Source: Turbatrix aceti
Lineage: Eukaryota; Nematoda; Chromadorea; Rhabditida; Panagrolaimidae
Assembly: GCA_963969345.1 (NCBI GenBank)
Contig: OZ017770.1
Span: 8,069,246-8,133,245, forward strand
Length of the DNA: 64,000 bases
Reading direction: 5' to 3'
This document shows positions 10,172-21,034 of the stretch, one piece after another. Every line of letters begins with the position of its first letter. Positions within the stretch are counted from its first letter, which is position 1. A program made the translations under genes and the position numbers. Below the pieces are notes generated by a model that saw only the letters and a program-made list of their open reading frames with translations, was not told the origin of the DNA and did no database searches.

Positions 10172-12067
10172 CTAGCCAAAAAATCCGTACCCAGCTTCTT
10201 CAGTGTTTTTTTCAACTTCATCGAAGGATTGGGGACGCCGTCCGCCGCCAAAGCCCATATTGCCTCCACCGCTTGTGGGAGGCTTCCAGGGCTGGGCCGG
10301 CGCCGGGGCAGGAGCGGGGTTTACGGGTTGACGGGTTTTTGGGGTCTCTGCCGTGAAGACACCGGAATCGCCGCGAAAAGCAGCAACCTTGTGTAATCCT
10401 TGTTCCGGACTGGCTTCACTATGCAATTCACTAGGCAATGCTTGAGCGGGTTGGAGTTCGCGATGACGAGTTTGCGCAGGCTGACGGACAGGCCAGGCAT
10501 TCTGCTGAGAAGTCTGGGTGTACTGGGCCAATTGCTGTCGTTGATTCATAATTTGTTGGGGCTGCTGTTGTTGCTGCTGTGGCTGCTGTTGCTGCTGCTG
10601 GCGTGCCATGTAAGCCTTTACCAAGTTTTGGTAGTCCAATACATTCTGGTTCTGAGAAGCCAATTGCTGGGAATAAATCTGACTATTAGCACGGTCAGGG
10701 ATGTATCGCTGGAAGGGTTGTTGTTGTCCACGCACGCTTTGGGCTCCACCATTGGGGGAAGCCTGCTGCAGAGCCTGGAGCAGTTCATAAGTACTCGCTG
10801 TTTTCAGGTTTGACGGAGCCGAAATTTGTCGGACTCCATTTTGAGCGACTATCGGCTGTCTTGACTGGGCAGCGTTGAATCCTTGGAAGAGCCCAGATGA
10901 CTGCTCAGGCTGGTAGTTAGCCACTCCTTGAGCTCGGATCTGGTTGTTCTGCGTGCCTTGAAGCATCTTTTGACCGTAACCGAAGAGAGGAAGGATCAGG
11001 GGACCAATTCCGTCGACAATCGAATTTACAGGCCGCAACACCGAGCTCATATCCTGGGGGGTCATGCCACCAAGCTGCAAAATGCAATAATGACATACAA
11101 ATTTTCATAAAAAAAAACATACCCCAAGGTAGGACGATTCAATATCTTCAGAAGTCAATGGTCGCGGTGTCAAACCTGGGTTGGTGTAATGCGGAAGCTT
11201 AGGCTTGGTCTTGTCTTCCTCTTCGTTTTCAGGAATGATCGTTGTTGTTTTCGGCTTTTTAGTCGTTTTCTGCGTCGTTGTAGTAGTGGTAGCAGAGGTT
11301 GTGGTAGTTGTAGCTGTCGTTGTGGTCGTTGTCGGCTCTGTTTTGGTGGTTGTCGATTTAGGTGTCGTACTCGTTGGCGGAACCTTGGTAGTTTTAGTAG
11401 GCCGCTTTGTCGTGGAAGAATCTGCCTTGTTTTTGTTCATCTTCTTGCCGCTAATCAGAGTTTCCTTTGTAATGTTGAAAAATTTTTCCTTAATATCCGT
11501 GTTGTTGGATTCCTGTTCAAAGAGCAATTTCAACGCTTCCGCAATAATTTGTGCGTTTTTAGCATCTTCGACAGTGAATTCTTCTTCATCTTCATCTTCT
11601 GCGGTTTCCGCTTCCGGGATCATTGTTGAAGTTGTTGTCGTAGCCGGTGTCGTAGTAGTAGTTGTCGTTGTTGTTGGGGTAGTTTTTTCAGTTGTTGTTG
11701 TGGTAGTTGTCTTTGTGGTAGGAGCGGGAGTCGTGGTGGTGGTAGTGGTAGTCGTTGTCTCACCCTTCACACGTGGTAGAATTCGTTGAAGAAATTCCTC
11801 ATTGATTATGCCTTCACCAAACTTATCAGGCTTGGATCGATTACTCTTTGGTAAAGCTGTCGGAGATGAAGGGTTATCTACGTGAAAACGAAGTTGATCA
11901 TCTGTTGGAGGGTTTTTTTGAGCCATTCGATTGAGGACGCGACCAAGAAGACCCAAGGTTCGGCGCAGCGGATCCTCACGTGTTGTGAGAGGGGTATACT
12001 CTTCGTCAAAGTACTGGCCATTCACGACCACCACCAAGGCCACGATGATGAGCACTTTTGGTTTCAT
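10172..12067 (-). CDS. Secreted Thr-rich (mucin-like) and Gln-rich protein of unknown function
   Basis: Two exons (11123-12067, 10172-11074) encode 614 residues. A signal peptide (KVLIIVALVVVVNG) is followed by ~80 ordinary residues, a Thr/Pro/Lys tract, an acidic segment (DEDEEEF), N-x-S/T sites, and a second Thr tract ending near PKTTTIIPE. Both Thr tracts look like O-glycosylated mucin stalks. The second exon begins with a hydrophobic, probably structured stretch (VNSIVDGIGPLILPLFGYGQ), then long Gln-rich disorder (QQQQQPQQQQQQPQQ) and a Pro/Ala/Gly-rich tail ending EEAGYGFFG. The two-part layout suggests an extracellular matrix, cuticle or mucus component. I do not recognise a named family. 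The opposite strand shows long Val-rich frames that are only shadows of the Thr codons. Confidence 0.8.
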
Positions 12068-13337
12068 GGTGCTGAAATTACTTCTAATTATTCCTTAAAG
12101 CAAAAAATAATGAGATCGACAAACAAATACGCTTTCAAATCTCGATGAAACAATTAACAAGTCAATGATCCAATGCGAGCTAAGTAAGATGTGCGTAAAA
12201 AAGAGCATTCTAAATTTTGCTTGTCTAAAATAGGTCGAAACAAAAATCGGGAATGGAGAGTTTTCACCAGATCCATGCAAGGAAAAAGAGATATTTAACC
12301 GCACTTGAATCCGATCAAAACTTGTTCTTCCATCAAAAGTCGCGACTTTCTCTTTTCTCGTCAGTTGAAAAGTATATTGTGTCTCTTCTGCCACTTTTAC
12401 TATCATTCAGGAAACCAAAGAAAGGAATGAAGATAAACCAGAAGCATATTCATCGCCGACAAGTGTAACGGTTTGTGAACAAAAAGTGATTTCAATCACA
12501 ACTGGGAAGATTTCTTTGACGACTACATATACAAATAAATGGCAGGAGAAGTGAAAAAAATGTATTATTAAAAATAGTGATCCTCTTCACAGAAAAAAAG
12601 ACATTTTAAAGGATCTTGCGGTTCAAATCTCAAGGATGAATGAATCCATCAAGTTCGAAAACATTACAAAATTTCTATCAAATGATCGTGATCACAGGGT
12701 AGATATTTTTTTAATTACACCAAAGTATAACATTTTTATTTGCACGTTTAAAAATCGAACCTTATGCATATGAAAATTTGAATGCTGCGACCTAAAAAGA
12801 TCTTTTATGTTTTTTTTTGCGAACTTACTGGTATAATATTACGTCGGCGACGGTGTGTATTAAATATACTTGACTACATAACTCGCCAAATATCCGCAGG
12901 AAAAGAGCATAATGTATCTTATGGTTTTCTTCAGATTGCACTATTTTATACTTTTTTTCTGTCACCGGCAAACTGCAACTTTACAATCTACATAATGAAT
13001 ATATGTCTGTTCCGACAAACATGATTATGCAATTGAGTGTGGCATTTTCTGAATCATCGTACTGGTCACCGATTGATCGGTATTATCAGATAAACATAAG
13101 TGATTTGAAACTTTATCTCAAATGTTAATACACCAGCAAGCAGAGATGCCTCAATCGAATTTTCTTTTATTAAAATATGTCTGACGGTCAATGAGCTTCA
13201 ATTACAATTTATAGCAATTTAAAAACAACAAATCACAACTGTAAGTACAAAATTTTTAAACAATTGCAGTGGCCGTTGATCATGTGAAAATTGCAATTTG
13301 TAAATAAGAATATTTGCAATTCGTAAATAGTTATCAT
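12068..13337. other. Intergenic region
   Basis: AT-rich, with the promoter of the Thr-rich gene near 12068-12400. Short open frames (for example 12253-12468 plus) lack family signals or matching splice structure. No RNA gene recognised. Confidence 0.4.
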
Positions 13338-13898
13338 CAGGGTTTTCTAATTTGTCTTTTTGTACCGCTCGCTCCGCTCCCGCTTCATTAATTTTATTTT
13401 TTTTGCGCTCGCTCGGCTCGCGCTCTTTATTTTTTTCTCATTCTGTCGCTCGCTTCGCTCCCGCTCATGAGCAGAGCGGGAGCGGAACAAAAATCGGTAG
13501 CGCTCAATGTAAAATTTCTAAAATTTTTAGCCAAAGGGGGGGAAAAAGTTTCAATTCAAATGTTTTTCAGGTGTTTAGACAAATTTTAGTGACAAATCTA
13601 CTCGAAAGTGAAGAGAAATGATCAAAAAAATCTGACAAATTGCCATAAATTGTTAGTGTTTATAAACTCAAGTTGCTTTCGCTTCTCGCTCCTTCAAGAT
13701 TTGGGCGCTCGCTCCGCTCCCGCTCCTTCGATTTAAAATTTTTTTGCGCTCGCTCCGCTCCCGCTCTTTTACTTTTTAAATTTTCTCCCTCGCTCCGCTC
13801 CCGCTCTTTGTTTTTTCTGTTTTATACCGCTCGCTCCGCTCCCGCTCAGGAGCGGAGCAAAGAGCGAAACGATTTCAGGAGCGGTCGAAAACCCATTG
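13338..13898. mobile_element. Foldback element built from GCTCGCTCCGCTCCCGCTC words
   Basis: Two arrays of the degenerate unit GCTCGCTCCGCTCCCGCTC (about 13356-13465 and 13700-13850) are each closed by its reverse complement (GAGCGGGAGCGGAAC, GGAGCGGAGCAAAGAGC). The outer ends CAGGGTTTTC and GAAAACCCATTG form imperfect inverted termini. I could not identify a convincing target-site duplication. It shares its internal word with the element at 58471-59009, which does have clear hAT-type ends, so a non-autonomous hAT origin is likely. No transposase ORF. Confidence 0.6.
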
Positions 13899-14158
13899 GA
13901 TCACTTGGCATCAAACAACAACTCGAACATCGACTCCACTTTCGGGATTTTTGATAACCTGATAGACGAACGACTGTTGTACAATAGATGACAATGATAA
14001 TTATAACGTTTAACAAAAAAAATTTACAAATTATTTTTTAATTTTGTCACAGGGGGGACCAACTTTACGCAACAAAGTAAAATTTGGTACATTTATTTTG
14101 TATCTCAGACTTGGACAAAAGGTTGTTTGACATTTCGATTTTGTGAACGACGTTTCTT

Positions 14159-15073
14159 TTATATGTATGACGTATGTAATCCTTGCTTTTTGGTAACATC
14201 ATCCGAAACGTTCAGGCCTCTGATGCTTTTACTGCAATGCTGAAAAATCATGAATTTATGTTTTTGAAAGTAACGAACTAAAAGTAACCTGATAAGTAGA
14301 ATACCCAGCAAAAACATAACAACAAATATACACCAATTGTTGCTCGTTGTCTTTTGAGACTTAATTTGCCACTCGTTAAATCTCATCATGTACCCGGCCG
14401 TGTTCTCAATCGTTTTTTTGGACTTAATATATCCATAGACGTTGGGGGGAACGCGATCTTTTACCGTATGAAAGAATGCCGGGTTGTCGATGTCGTACCC
14501 GAGGGAATTGAGTTCGCTCACGTAGGCATATAAAGATCCGAAAGTGTCCAGCGAATATTTTGTAGAATATCGCAAGGGCAGCTGACTGATAAAACAAAGG
14601 AGTGACTTCACTTCTGCGTTTCGATTGCGGTATTTTTCAACCAAAAAGGCAGTAATTAATTTGTAATTTTCCGCCTTGATATCGAATGATTTGAGTTCTT
14701 CGATGACCTTTGGGGACAAACGATCAAAAAGTTTTTCGAGTTTGATTTCATCGCTGAGGTCAGGAGACGTGTGAATATAGGAAAAACTGTTCCAGAAAAC
14801 TTTGAACTGGGCTGGATTACCGTTGAATTTATGAGGGAAAATATCAGGCATCATGGTAAACGTCAAATTGTCTGGTTTTTCTGAAAATTCAAAAAATGTT
14901 TGTTGGGACTGCAAAAAAAACTAACCGAAAGTTACTCTGATTTCTTCAGGTTCAAAAGGTGATGTACCTTTGATCTCATCTGGATTGGCATTTTTCATGC
15001 CTCTTTCGACGTTGTTTATACTATCAAAAGCGGCTTTTGTAAGGTTGGCTTGTAAAACAGCTTTTTGGCTCAT
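14159..15073 (-). CDS. DUF1759 (BEL/Pao Gag-like) protein with C-terminal TM helix, copy A
   Basis: Two exons (14926-15073, 14159-14880) encode 289 residues. The central ~180 residues resemble the DUF1759 Gag region of BEL/Pao retrotransposons: FNGNPAQFKVFWNSF, then LSDEIKLEKLFDRL, SPKVIEELKSFDI and LITAFLVEKYRNRNAEVKSL. Unlike Gag there is no zinc knuckle, protease or reverse transcriptase; instead one hydrophobic helix (WCIFVVMFLLGILLIRLLLV) sits near the C-terminus, followed by a basic tail of ~35 residues. A second intact copy lies about 0.7 kb upstream on the same strand with the same intron position and phase. The ATG at 15073 is the best local choice, but the copy B alignment suggests that upstream sequence could be missing. 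Likely a captured Gag-derived host gene; role unknown. Confidence 0.7.
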
Positions 15074-15460
15074 GGAAGTAACGACAAGTATAACTGAGAC
15101 GACAAAAGTAAGCAGTCAAACAAATCAGACTGATGTGGAGACGGAAGACGACTGACTGAGTGCAAAGTTGACCAAAAACTGGCTGCTAGGTAGAACAAAT
15201 ATATAAGTATTTTTTGATGTCATGCTGCAAACAGGCGGGGACTTGTACAATGCATGAAAAAATCTACGCAAACGCAAAAAAAAATATTCACAAAAACTAC
15301 GGAGACCAGAATGTATATCAGAAAAAAAAATCGAATTTGACATTTTGAAACTTTTCGATAAAAAATTTATTTTATCAGTTTATCTTGTTTTGACAATTTA
15401 ATTCCAAAAAAACTGTTCTGATGTCTTACAAAAATTTATGTAAAAAATAACGTCATTCTG

Positions 15461-15540
15461 TGGAATAGCGAAAAAGCAGCTGACTAATTCAATTAAGTAG
15501 AAACTTTACCTCTGCGTTTCGATTACGGTATTTTTTTAAC
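15461..15540 (-). pseudogene. Short remnant of a DUF1759 family gene
   Basis: About 80 bp (TGGAATAGCG ... GCGTTTCGATTACGGTA on the plus strand) match the same part of copy B near 16070-16155 and copy A near 14575-14630, but with deletions and stop codons around them. It is a fragment of a further family member. Confidence 0.55.
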
Positions 15541-15736
15541 ATGCACTTTCTACGCCGCATTAACACAAAAAGTTTATGTTTCCTATTTATTTATTGTTCA
15601 TTCATTGTTGTCAGTCTTTTTTGCTATCACGTTTATTTGTATTACAACATCCCACAAAAAACACACGTCAAAACAATCAGTTGACATAATTTTATGTCAG
15701 GTGACAAGAAAAATGTACAGTTGTAGATATAGGACA

Positions 15737-16694
15737 TTAAAATGTAATCTGACGTAAACTAGAAACATTGCAATAAAAAATTATAAAAAAAACAGCAAAA
15801 GCCCCGCAAAAATAAAATGTTTTGTTTAGTTCTCGGGATCTCTGCGATTCATATGCCGACTTTGTAGAAGGATTTTGCCATTCGCCAAATCTTATCATAT
15901 ATTCTTCCATGTTTTGCTTTGTGTTTTTAGATGTAATATAACGATGCGGATCACTAGGAATGCGATCTTCTACCAATTGGAAAAATGCCTGGTTCTCGAT
16001 GTCGTATCCGAGAGCTTTCAGTCGACTGACGTAGGTATAAAGAAACTCGAAGGTATCCACGCATTGAATGGAATAGCGAACGCTTTCAGAGGAGCGACAA
16101 GGCAGCTGACCGATCCATTTCAGTAGCAATTTTACCTCTGCGTTTCGATTGTAGTACTTTTCAACAAGCAAAGCAGTTATAAATTTGTAATTTTCTGGTT
16201 TGATGTCGACAATTTTGAGTTTTTCGATAACATTTTGAGAGAGGCGGGCAAAAAGTTTTTCCAGTTTAACTTTATCACTGAGGTCAGGCGAATTGTGAAT
16301 GCATGAAAAATCAGTCCAGAAAGCTTTGAACTGGGCTGAATCACCGTTAAACCTTAGAGAAAAATTTTTAGATGTTGTGCTACACTTAAGATTGCTTTGT
16401 GTTTCTGAAAAAACAAAACTATAAAAAAATGGTGCAGAAAAAAAACAACAAACCATAGTTTACGTTGATTAGTTCAAAAGATGCTTCATCTTTGAATTCT
16501 TCAGAAGTGGCATTCTTTAAGCTTTCTTCAACCTCGCTTATGCTATTAAAAGCAGCGCAAATATTTGAATAGATAGCATTTTCAATAGCAACAGGATCAT
16601 TACCAAACTTGTATTTCAAATCGTTGATTTCAAACATCGCTGTAGAAATCTGAATTTTTGCATCGGCAAGTTTGGATTGGATTTTCTGGTTCAT
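15737..16694 (-). CDS. DUF1759 (BEL/Pao Gag-like) protein with C-terminal TM helix, copy B
   Basis: Two exons (16454-16694, 15737-16404) encode 302 residues. The first ~80 residues are predicted helical (DAKIQISTAMFEINDLKYKF) and absent from the annotated copy A. The Gag-like core follows: FNGDSAQFKAFWTDFSCIHN, LSDKVKLEKLFARLSQNVIE, FITALLVEKYYNRNAEVKLL, DTFEFLYTYVSRLKALGYDI. The C-terminus is a single hydrophobic helix (FYFCGAFAVFFIIFYCNV) with a short tail. Intron position and phase equal those of copy A, so the pair arose by DNA duplication. Open frames are kept in both copies across the core despite clear divergence, which suggests selection. No catalytic retroelement domains lie nearby. 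Confidence 0.72.
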
Positions 16695-16866
16695 TGTATT
16701 TGACGATAAGTATCGATTGAGTAGACAAATGCAAGCTCGCTAAAGCAACCGACGACAAATGAATGCCAACTGACCGCTGACCGTTTGCGCAGCCAGAAAA
16801 AATTTGCCATGCAAAAAGGAGTTGAGCAAGCGCTGCAAAAAATACGGGGTCAAAGGTTGTTGGAAG

Positions 16867-17066
16867 CAGTGTTGTCGGGTTCGGAAACTTTTCGGGTAAC
16901 CCGACCCGAACCCGAAACCGAACCCGAAAAATTCGGGTTACCCGACCCGAACCCGAACCTGAACCCGAAAAATTCGGGTAACCCGACCCGAAACCCGGGA
17001 TTTTCGGGTCGGGTTCGGGTCGGGTCGGGTCGGGTCGGGTTCGGGTCGGGTAACCCGACAGCACTG
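16867..17066. mobile_element. hAT-type non-autonomous element made of CGGGT/ACCCG words
   Basis: Terminal inverted repeats CAGTGTTGTCGGGTT and AACCCGACAGCACTG (one mismatch) are flanked on both sides by the identical 8-mer GTTGGAAG (16859-16866 and 17067-17074). An 8-bp duplication and CAG/CTG ends are hallmarks of hAT transposons. The 200-bp interior is nearly all ACCCGA-type words on the left and TCGGGT-type words on the right, so it can fold on itself. It has no coding capacity; frames through it give Arg/Pro or Gly/Arg-rich artefacts. Confidence 0.85.
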
Positions 17067-17183
17067 GTTGGAAGCTACGACTGAATGAAAAATAATGTAC
17101 ACATATTTGATACATTTTAACTGAAAATACATTATTCCCCATGAAATGCAAAAAATAAAGATCGCTTTGCTCTAAATAATTAT

Positions 17184-17352
17184 GGTCCCGAACCGAACCC
17201 GAACACGAACAAAAACCCGACCCGAAATTCAAGGTTTTCGAGTCGGGTATCCGAAAATTTCGCGCTCGGGTCGGGTTTTCGGGTCGGGTACCCGAAGGTT
17301 TCGGGTTCGGGTCGGATTTTTGGGTCGTGTACCCGAATCTGCGGGTTCGGCA
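17184..17352. repeat. Second, diverged CGGGT/ACCCG foldback repeat
   Basis: Same word composition as the element 120 bp upstream: CCGAACCGAACCCGAAC on the left and CGGGTTCGGGTCGG on the right. Ends are eroded (possible TATGGTCCCGAACC versus TATTGCCGAACC), and no target duplication was found. Probably an older insertion of the same family. Confidence 0.6.
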
Positions 17353-17599
17353 ATACATTTTCTGTATAAAAATGGCGCAATTGGTGTAGGTGGTGGTTAT
17401 ATTTCTTGCTAGTCTAAGGCGCTATTTGTTTTATAGCTTAAATAAAAAGCGGTTACTACTATGTCAACATTTTCCTTCTTTTGCTTTTTTTTATGGCAGA
17501 TTGCATTTTCAAAAAACGGTTGCACATTTATTTTTAACAAAGTACCTAAAATAAATGACAAAAAATATGCAAAAAAATTGTTCTGATGTATTACAAAAA

Positions 17600-20500
17600 T
17601 TAATGTAAAAAAGCAGAATTGATGAAAGCTGCCGCGTTAGTTCTTCTGCTTAGTGTTCCATTGCCTGTGTTTTGGTCTGTCGGTAAATTGTTTTGAATCA
17701 AAATTCTTTGTCCTGGCGTTAATCGTACTTCGTTGGAAGTTCCCCTAATTCTTCGTAATTTTTGATTTTTTCTATAGTAATAAAAGAATTCAAAAATAAG
17801 AATTACGGCCGATACAACAAGGCCGCCTCCCAGGAGAATAAAGACACCTCCGATGCTTTGAAGTCTAATGCCTGAATCGACCGTTGAAGGAGCAGGACAT
17901 TTTGCAGCCTTTGGATTTTGCATCCACCATTTGTTTTCCAGGTCATTCAGTGTTGTGTTGTACGTCAGAATTGATATCGCATTGTTAAACGGTGTTTTTA
18001 GGATACTACCTGTCTGAAAACCCAATGCATAGGGTTTTCGGTTAAATTCTGCTCCGATTGCCATCAGATGACAGTTTGTCAGCGTCGCGTATCGAATCTC
18101 GCTTTGATCGCCTGAAATTGTTTGTTGTGTACGTATGAACATATTTACAACAAAGTCGAAAGCTTACCGATGTACATGAAAGGAGCATCTTTGCTAAGCG
18201 TTCGTTCAATAGCTTCATCGAGAGTTTGTGGAAGTCGGCATTGTTGCATAAACCGCCACATGTTGGTGTAAGTGTCAGATACCGGATAATCCCACACGGC
18301 AAGCTGTGCTCTCTGAAGTGGCGTCAAACTCGTGTTTAGCGTCAAACTCATCCACATGCTAAAAGTATTTATTTGTTAAACATTTAAAAAAAATCAGAAA
18401 AATAGACAAACTCGTAAACCAAATCTTCGACTTCTGCCATGCGTCGGAAGTAAGATTCGGTGGTACTGCCTCGAAGGGGTGCGTACTGAATTCTATACTG
18501 TACAGCGAGATCAGTGATGGACCTAGGAGTAAAATTTAGAAAAATTTATGGTGTTGAAATTAAAAATAAATTGTCCATACGTCACAGAATTATCGTTATC
18601 ATCAACCGTCAGAAAAGCAGCAAGATTGGCCGAATACGACGCCACCATTATGAAGCAGAATATCCACCATGCAAGTGCAACCATCCTTCCAGAGAGATTT
18701 TTTGGAGCTTCGCCGCCTCCTTAAATCTGTATCATTTGAAATGCACTTTTTTTGATAAACCACAAACCTTGCGGAGTCAGGGAAGTCATGGAAAACCAAA
18801 GGCATTCCTGCAGAGTAAATTCTCGCGAAAGCAATTCGTGTGCGTACTTTTTTTTGTTATTGTGGAATGAAAATGGACTTATTTTTTCAAACAGGTAAAG
18901 CAGTATACTCGTTAGCAGATACGCACCCAAAATACAGAGCCACACCTGCCATTTTAATACCTGAACAAAGCGAAAAAGGTGGTTTCCCGTATTGTAGTTT
19001 CTTGAAAGAATGTTTATGCCAACCAATTCGTAGTACGGCACGCTAAAATCCATAAACACCTCACGTTCTGAGGTTACAGAGAATGGTGCAACAATGAGAT
19101 CTGCCATTCCTATTGTAAGATCTCCCATTAGTCCATTCCAAAAATCCTGTCCGTTAATCTGCCCAAATTGGTGGTCGGCAACCTGGTATAATTCAAACGT
19201 AAAATTGATTTGCTTCTGCAAGAGCGCTATCATGTCTATGAGATAACCCTCATAAGTGTGATTTGTATCGCTGACGTACTGCAGAAAAGGTGGTTGCTAA
19301 AATAAATTTTATAATCAAGTAAAATTTAAAAGTTACATGAACACACATACAAGAATCGAAACTATTCGGATATGATTCATTGATCGGACGTCAACGTAGA
19401 TTGAACCGTACAAAGGTTCTATTTGTGTGGAATATGTCCAGTTGGCTACCTTAAATTTTTCTATTTTTTTTAATCACAAATTTGTCAAGTAAACATTTTT
19501 TACATATTTCGTGACGTAAGAATCATAAGTTGAACCTCCAGGTCTATCAATTTTCATAATTGCTGCCATCACGTCCTAAAATCTTGATTCAAAAAATATA
19601 AAAAATAAAGTTTTCAAACCTGATAATAGAACCAATTACTCAGAGGCACGTATCGGCCTAACTCATAAGACACATTTCTGGATTGAACGACTTGTTCTAG
19701 CGTCCAATTGCTAAGAGTTAGGTTAAACTCGATGGGCTGAGACGTTTGATAGGACATGTTAAGCAGAGTTTCATTATTTGACATTAGTTGAGCAAGCATT
19801 ATCTTTACTGAATCAAGACTTACTGCCAGATAGATGTCGTCATAGGACGTCAATGTGTAATTAAGGATATCAATTAGGTTTTGCATTTTCAGAAAATCTT
19901 CGACGGGTATGAATTCTCCAACAGCGCCGGAGCGGACAGGTTGTATCCAAAAAAAATTAACTCTGTTGCAATTATCACAGTTAAAAGGTAGTAAATCACG
20001 TGAAAAAACAATCCATTGAACTGTATAGACGTCAAGAAAGCTATTGCCGGCTGCCAAAACATAGTTTTCCAAAACAGAAGTACGGCTTAGAAAAATCACG
20101 GTTGTACTATTTTCTGACATTTGCGCTAACTGAGCGGTTACGGTTGATGCGTTAGAAGAATCGACCATTTGGACTAACGCAAATGAGGAAAAAGATTGCA
20201 GATAAAAGTCATTGGCTGAAAAGATGAAAATAATGATGTCAAATTATAATTCATTACCGTAATAGGAATCGAACAACACAGTAGTAGCTGGCGTCGATAA
20301 TCCAAAGTCCTGAACAATGTCGCCGATCATTAAATCGTAGACTTCAGCAGCTGGGTTCAGCAAAATGTAATTTCCATTGCTGGTGCGATTCAAATTGCGT
20401 TCATTGCTCCAAAGTCCAAAATTCACCTGAATTGTTGGGATTTTTGAAATTTGCGAAAGCTGCCAAACGGATTCTTTGGAAATTTCATCTGATAGTGTAG

Positions 20501-20854
20501 AAAGTATCCCTACGCTGCTTGCAGACAACAACAATGAAAGGTCTGTAAATTTAGATGTTTTAGGCGATTGAGGTACATATTCAAATTTTTAACCTTGAAG
20601 TGATGCGTTCGTATTGACAATTTCGTACTCAATGCCAACGCCATTGGCAAGATTGTACATGTACTGAAAGTAGGCAAACGATGTGTTGAGGTGCTTTATA
20701 ATCGGCGGCAAAGAAAATTGATCGAGTTCAATAAAAGCAACTAAATTTATTTCTTTATTTAAACTTCATTGATTCGTTCAAACCAACCGATTGATTGAAA
20801 GTGACAAACGAAAAATAAATTGGCAAAAACGACCAGCAGACACAGTTGTAACAT
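17600..20854 (-). CDS. Ir25a: Ionotropic receptor, Ir25a/GLR-7 type (iGluR family co-receptor)
   Basis: Eleven exons (20788-20854, 20594-20740, 20258-20542, 19620-20215, 19504-19575, 19351-19449, 18768-19296, 18581-18719, 18412-18522, 18168-18358, 17600-18111) join in phase to 915 residues. A signal peptide (LQLCLLVVFANLFFVCHF) precedes a full amino-terminal domain of ~390 residues with many N-glycosylation sites. S1 holds YEGYLIDMIALLQKQINFTF and ADLIVAPFSVTSEREVFMDF. TM1 is WQVWLCILGAYLLTSILLYL. The pore and M3 read SLTPQGGGEAPKNLSGR and SYSANLAAFLTV, the Ir25a-type signature. S2 includes LAVWDYPVSDTYTNMW and RKPYALGFQTGS; TM4 is GVFILLGGGLVVSAVILIFE. In arthropods Ir25a is a chemo- and thermosensory co-receptor; the nematode class is GLR-7/8. 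Confidence 0.93.
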
Positions 20855-21034
20855 GATTCTGACAAATGAAGCTGCATTCAATGATGCGTGTACTCTTGAA
20901 TTGTTTGAATACCTTTTTGCACTGGTTTGGCTTCTCAATGTCCCGTGCGGTAAAACAAACAAGCGCCGTGCCTTCGTTTAGTTGCATTATTTGGCATACA
21001 CAATATCAAGCCTAGCCAATATGTAAAAGAGGTA

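Noticed and set aside
11205..11789. Long plus-strand frame rich in Val (VVVVVVVV) opposite the Thr-rich gene
   Set aside because: It is the complement of ACN Thr codons; no start context, domain or splice support.
13350..13960. Arg/Ser-Ala-Pro rich plus-strand frames (RSAPAS, RSLRSRS)
   Set aside because: Translations of the GCTCGCTCCGCTCC repeat, not a gene.
14159..16694. Complete BEL/Pao retrotransposon
   Set aside because: No LTRs, protease, reverse transcriptase, RNase H or integrase sequence could be found on either side of the Gag-like genes.
16867..17352. CGGGTT/AACCCG arrays as interstitial telomere repeats
   Set aside because: Unit length and order are irregular, both orientations occur, and the block has transposon-type ends and a target duplication.
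16630..17358. Open frame of ~240 codons rich in Arg, Pro and Gly on the minus strand
   Set aside because: It runs through the CGGGT/ACCCG foldback elements; the peptide is a product of the repeated words.
20759..20987. Longer N-terminal start for the Ir25a-like receptor using upstream in-frame codons
   Set aside because: The Met at 20854 directly precedes a good signal peptide, while the upstream extension would bury it.
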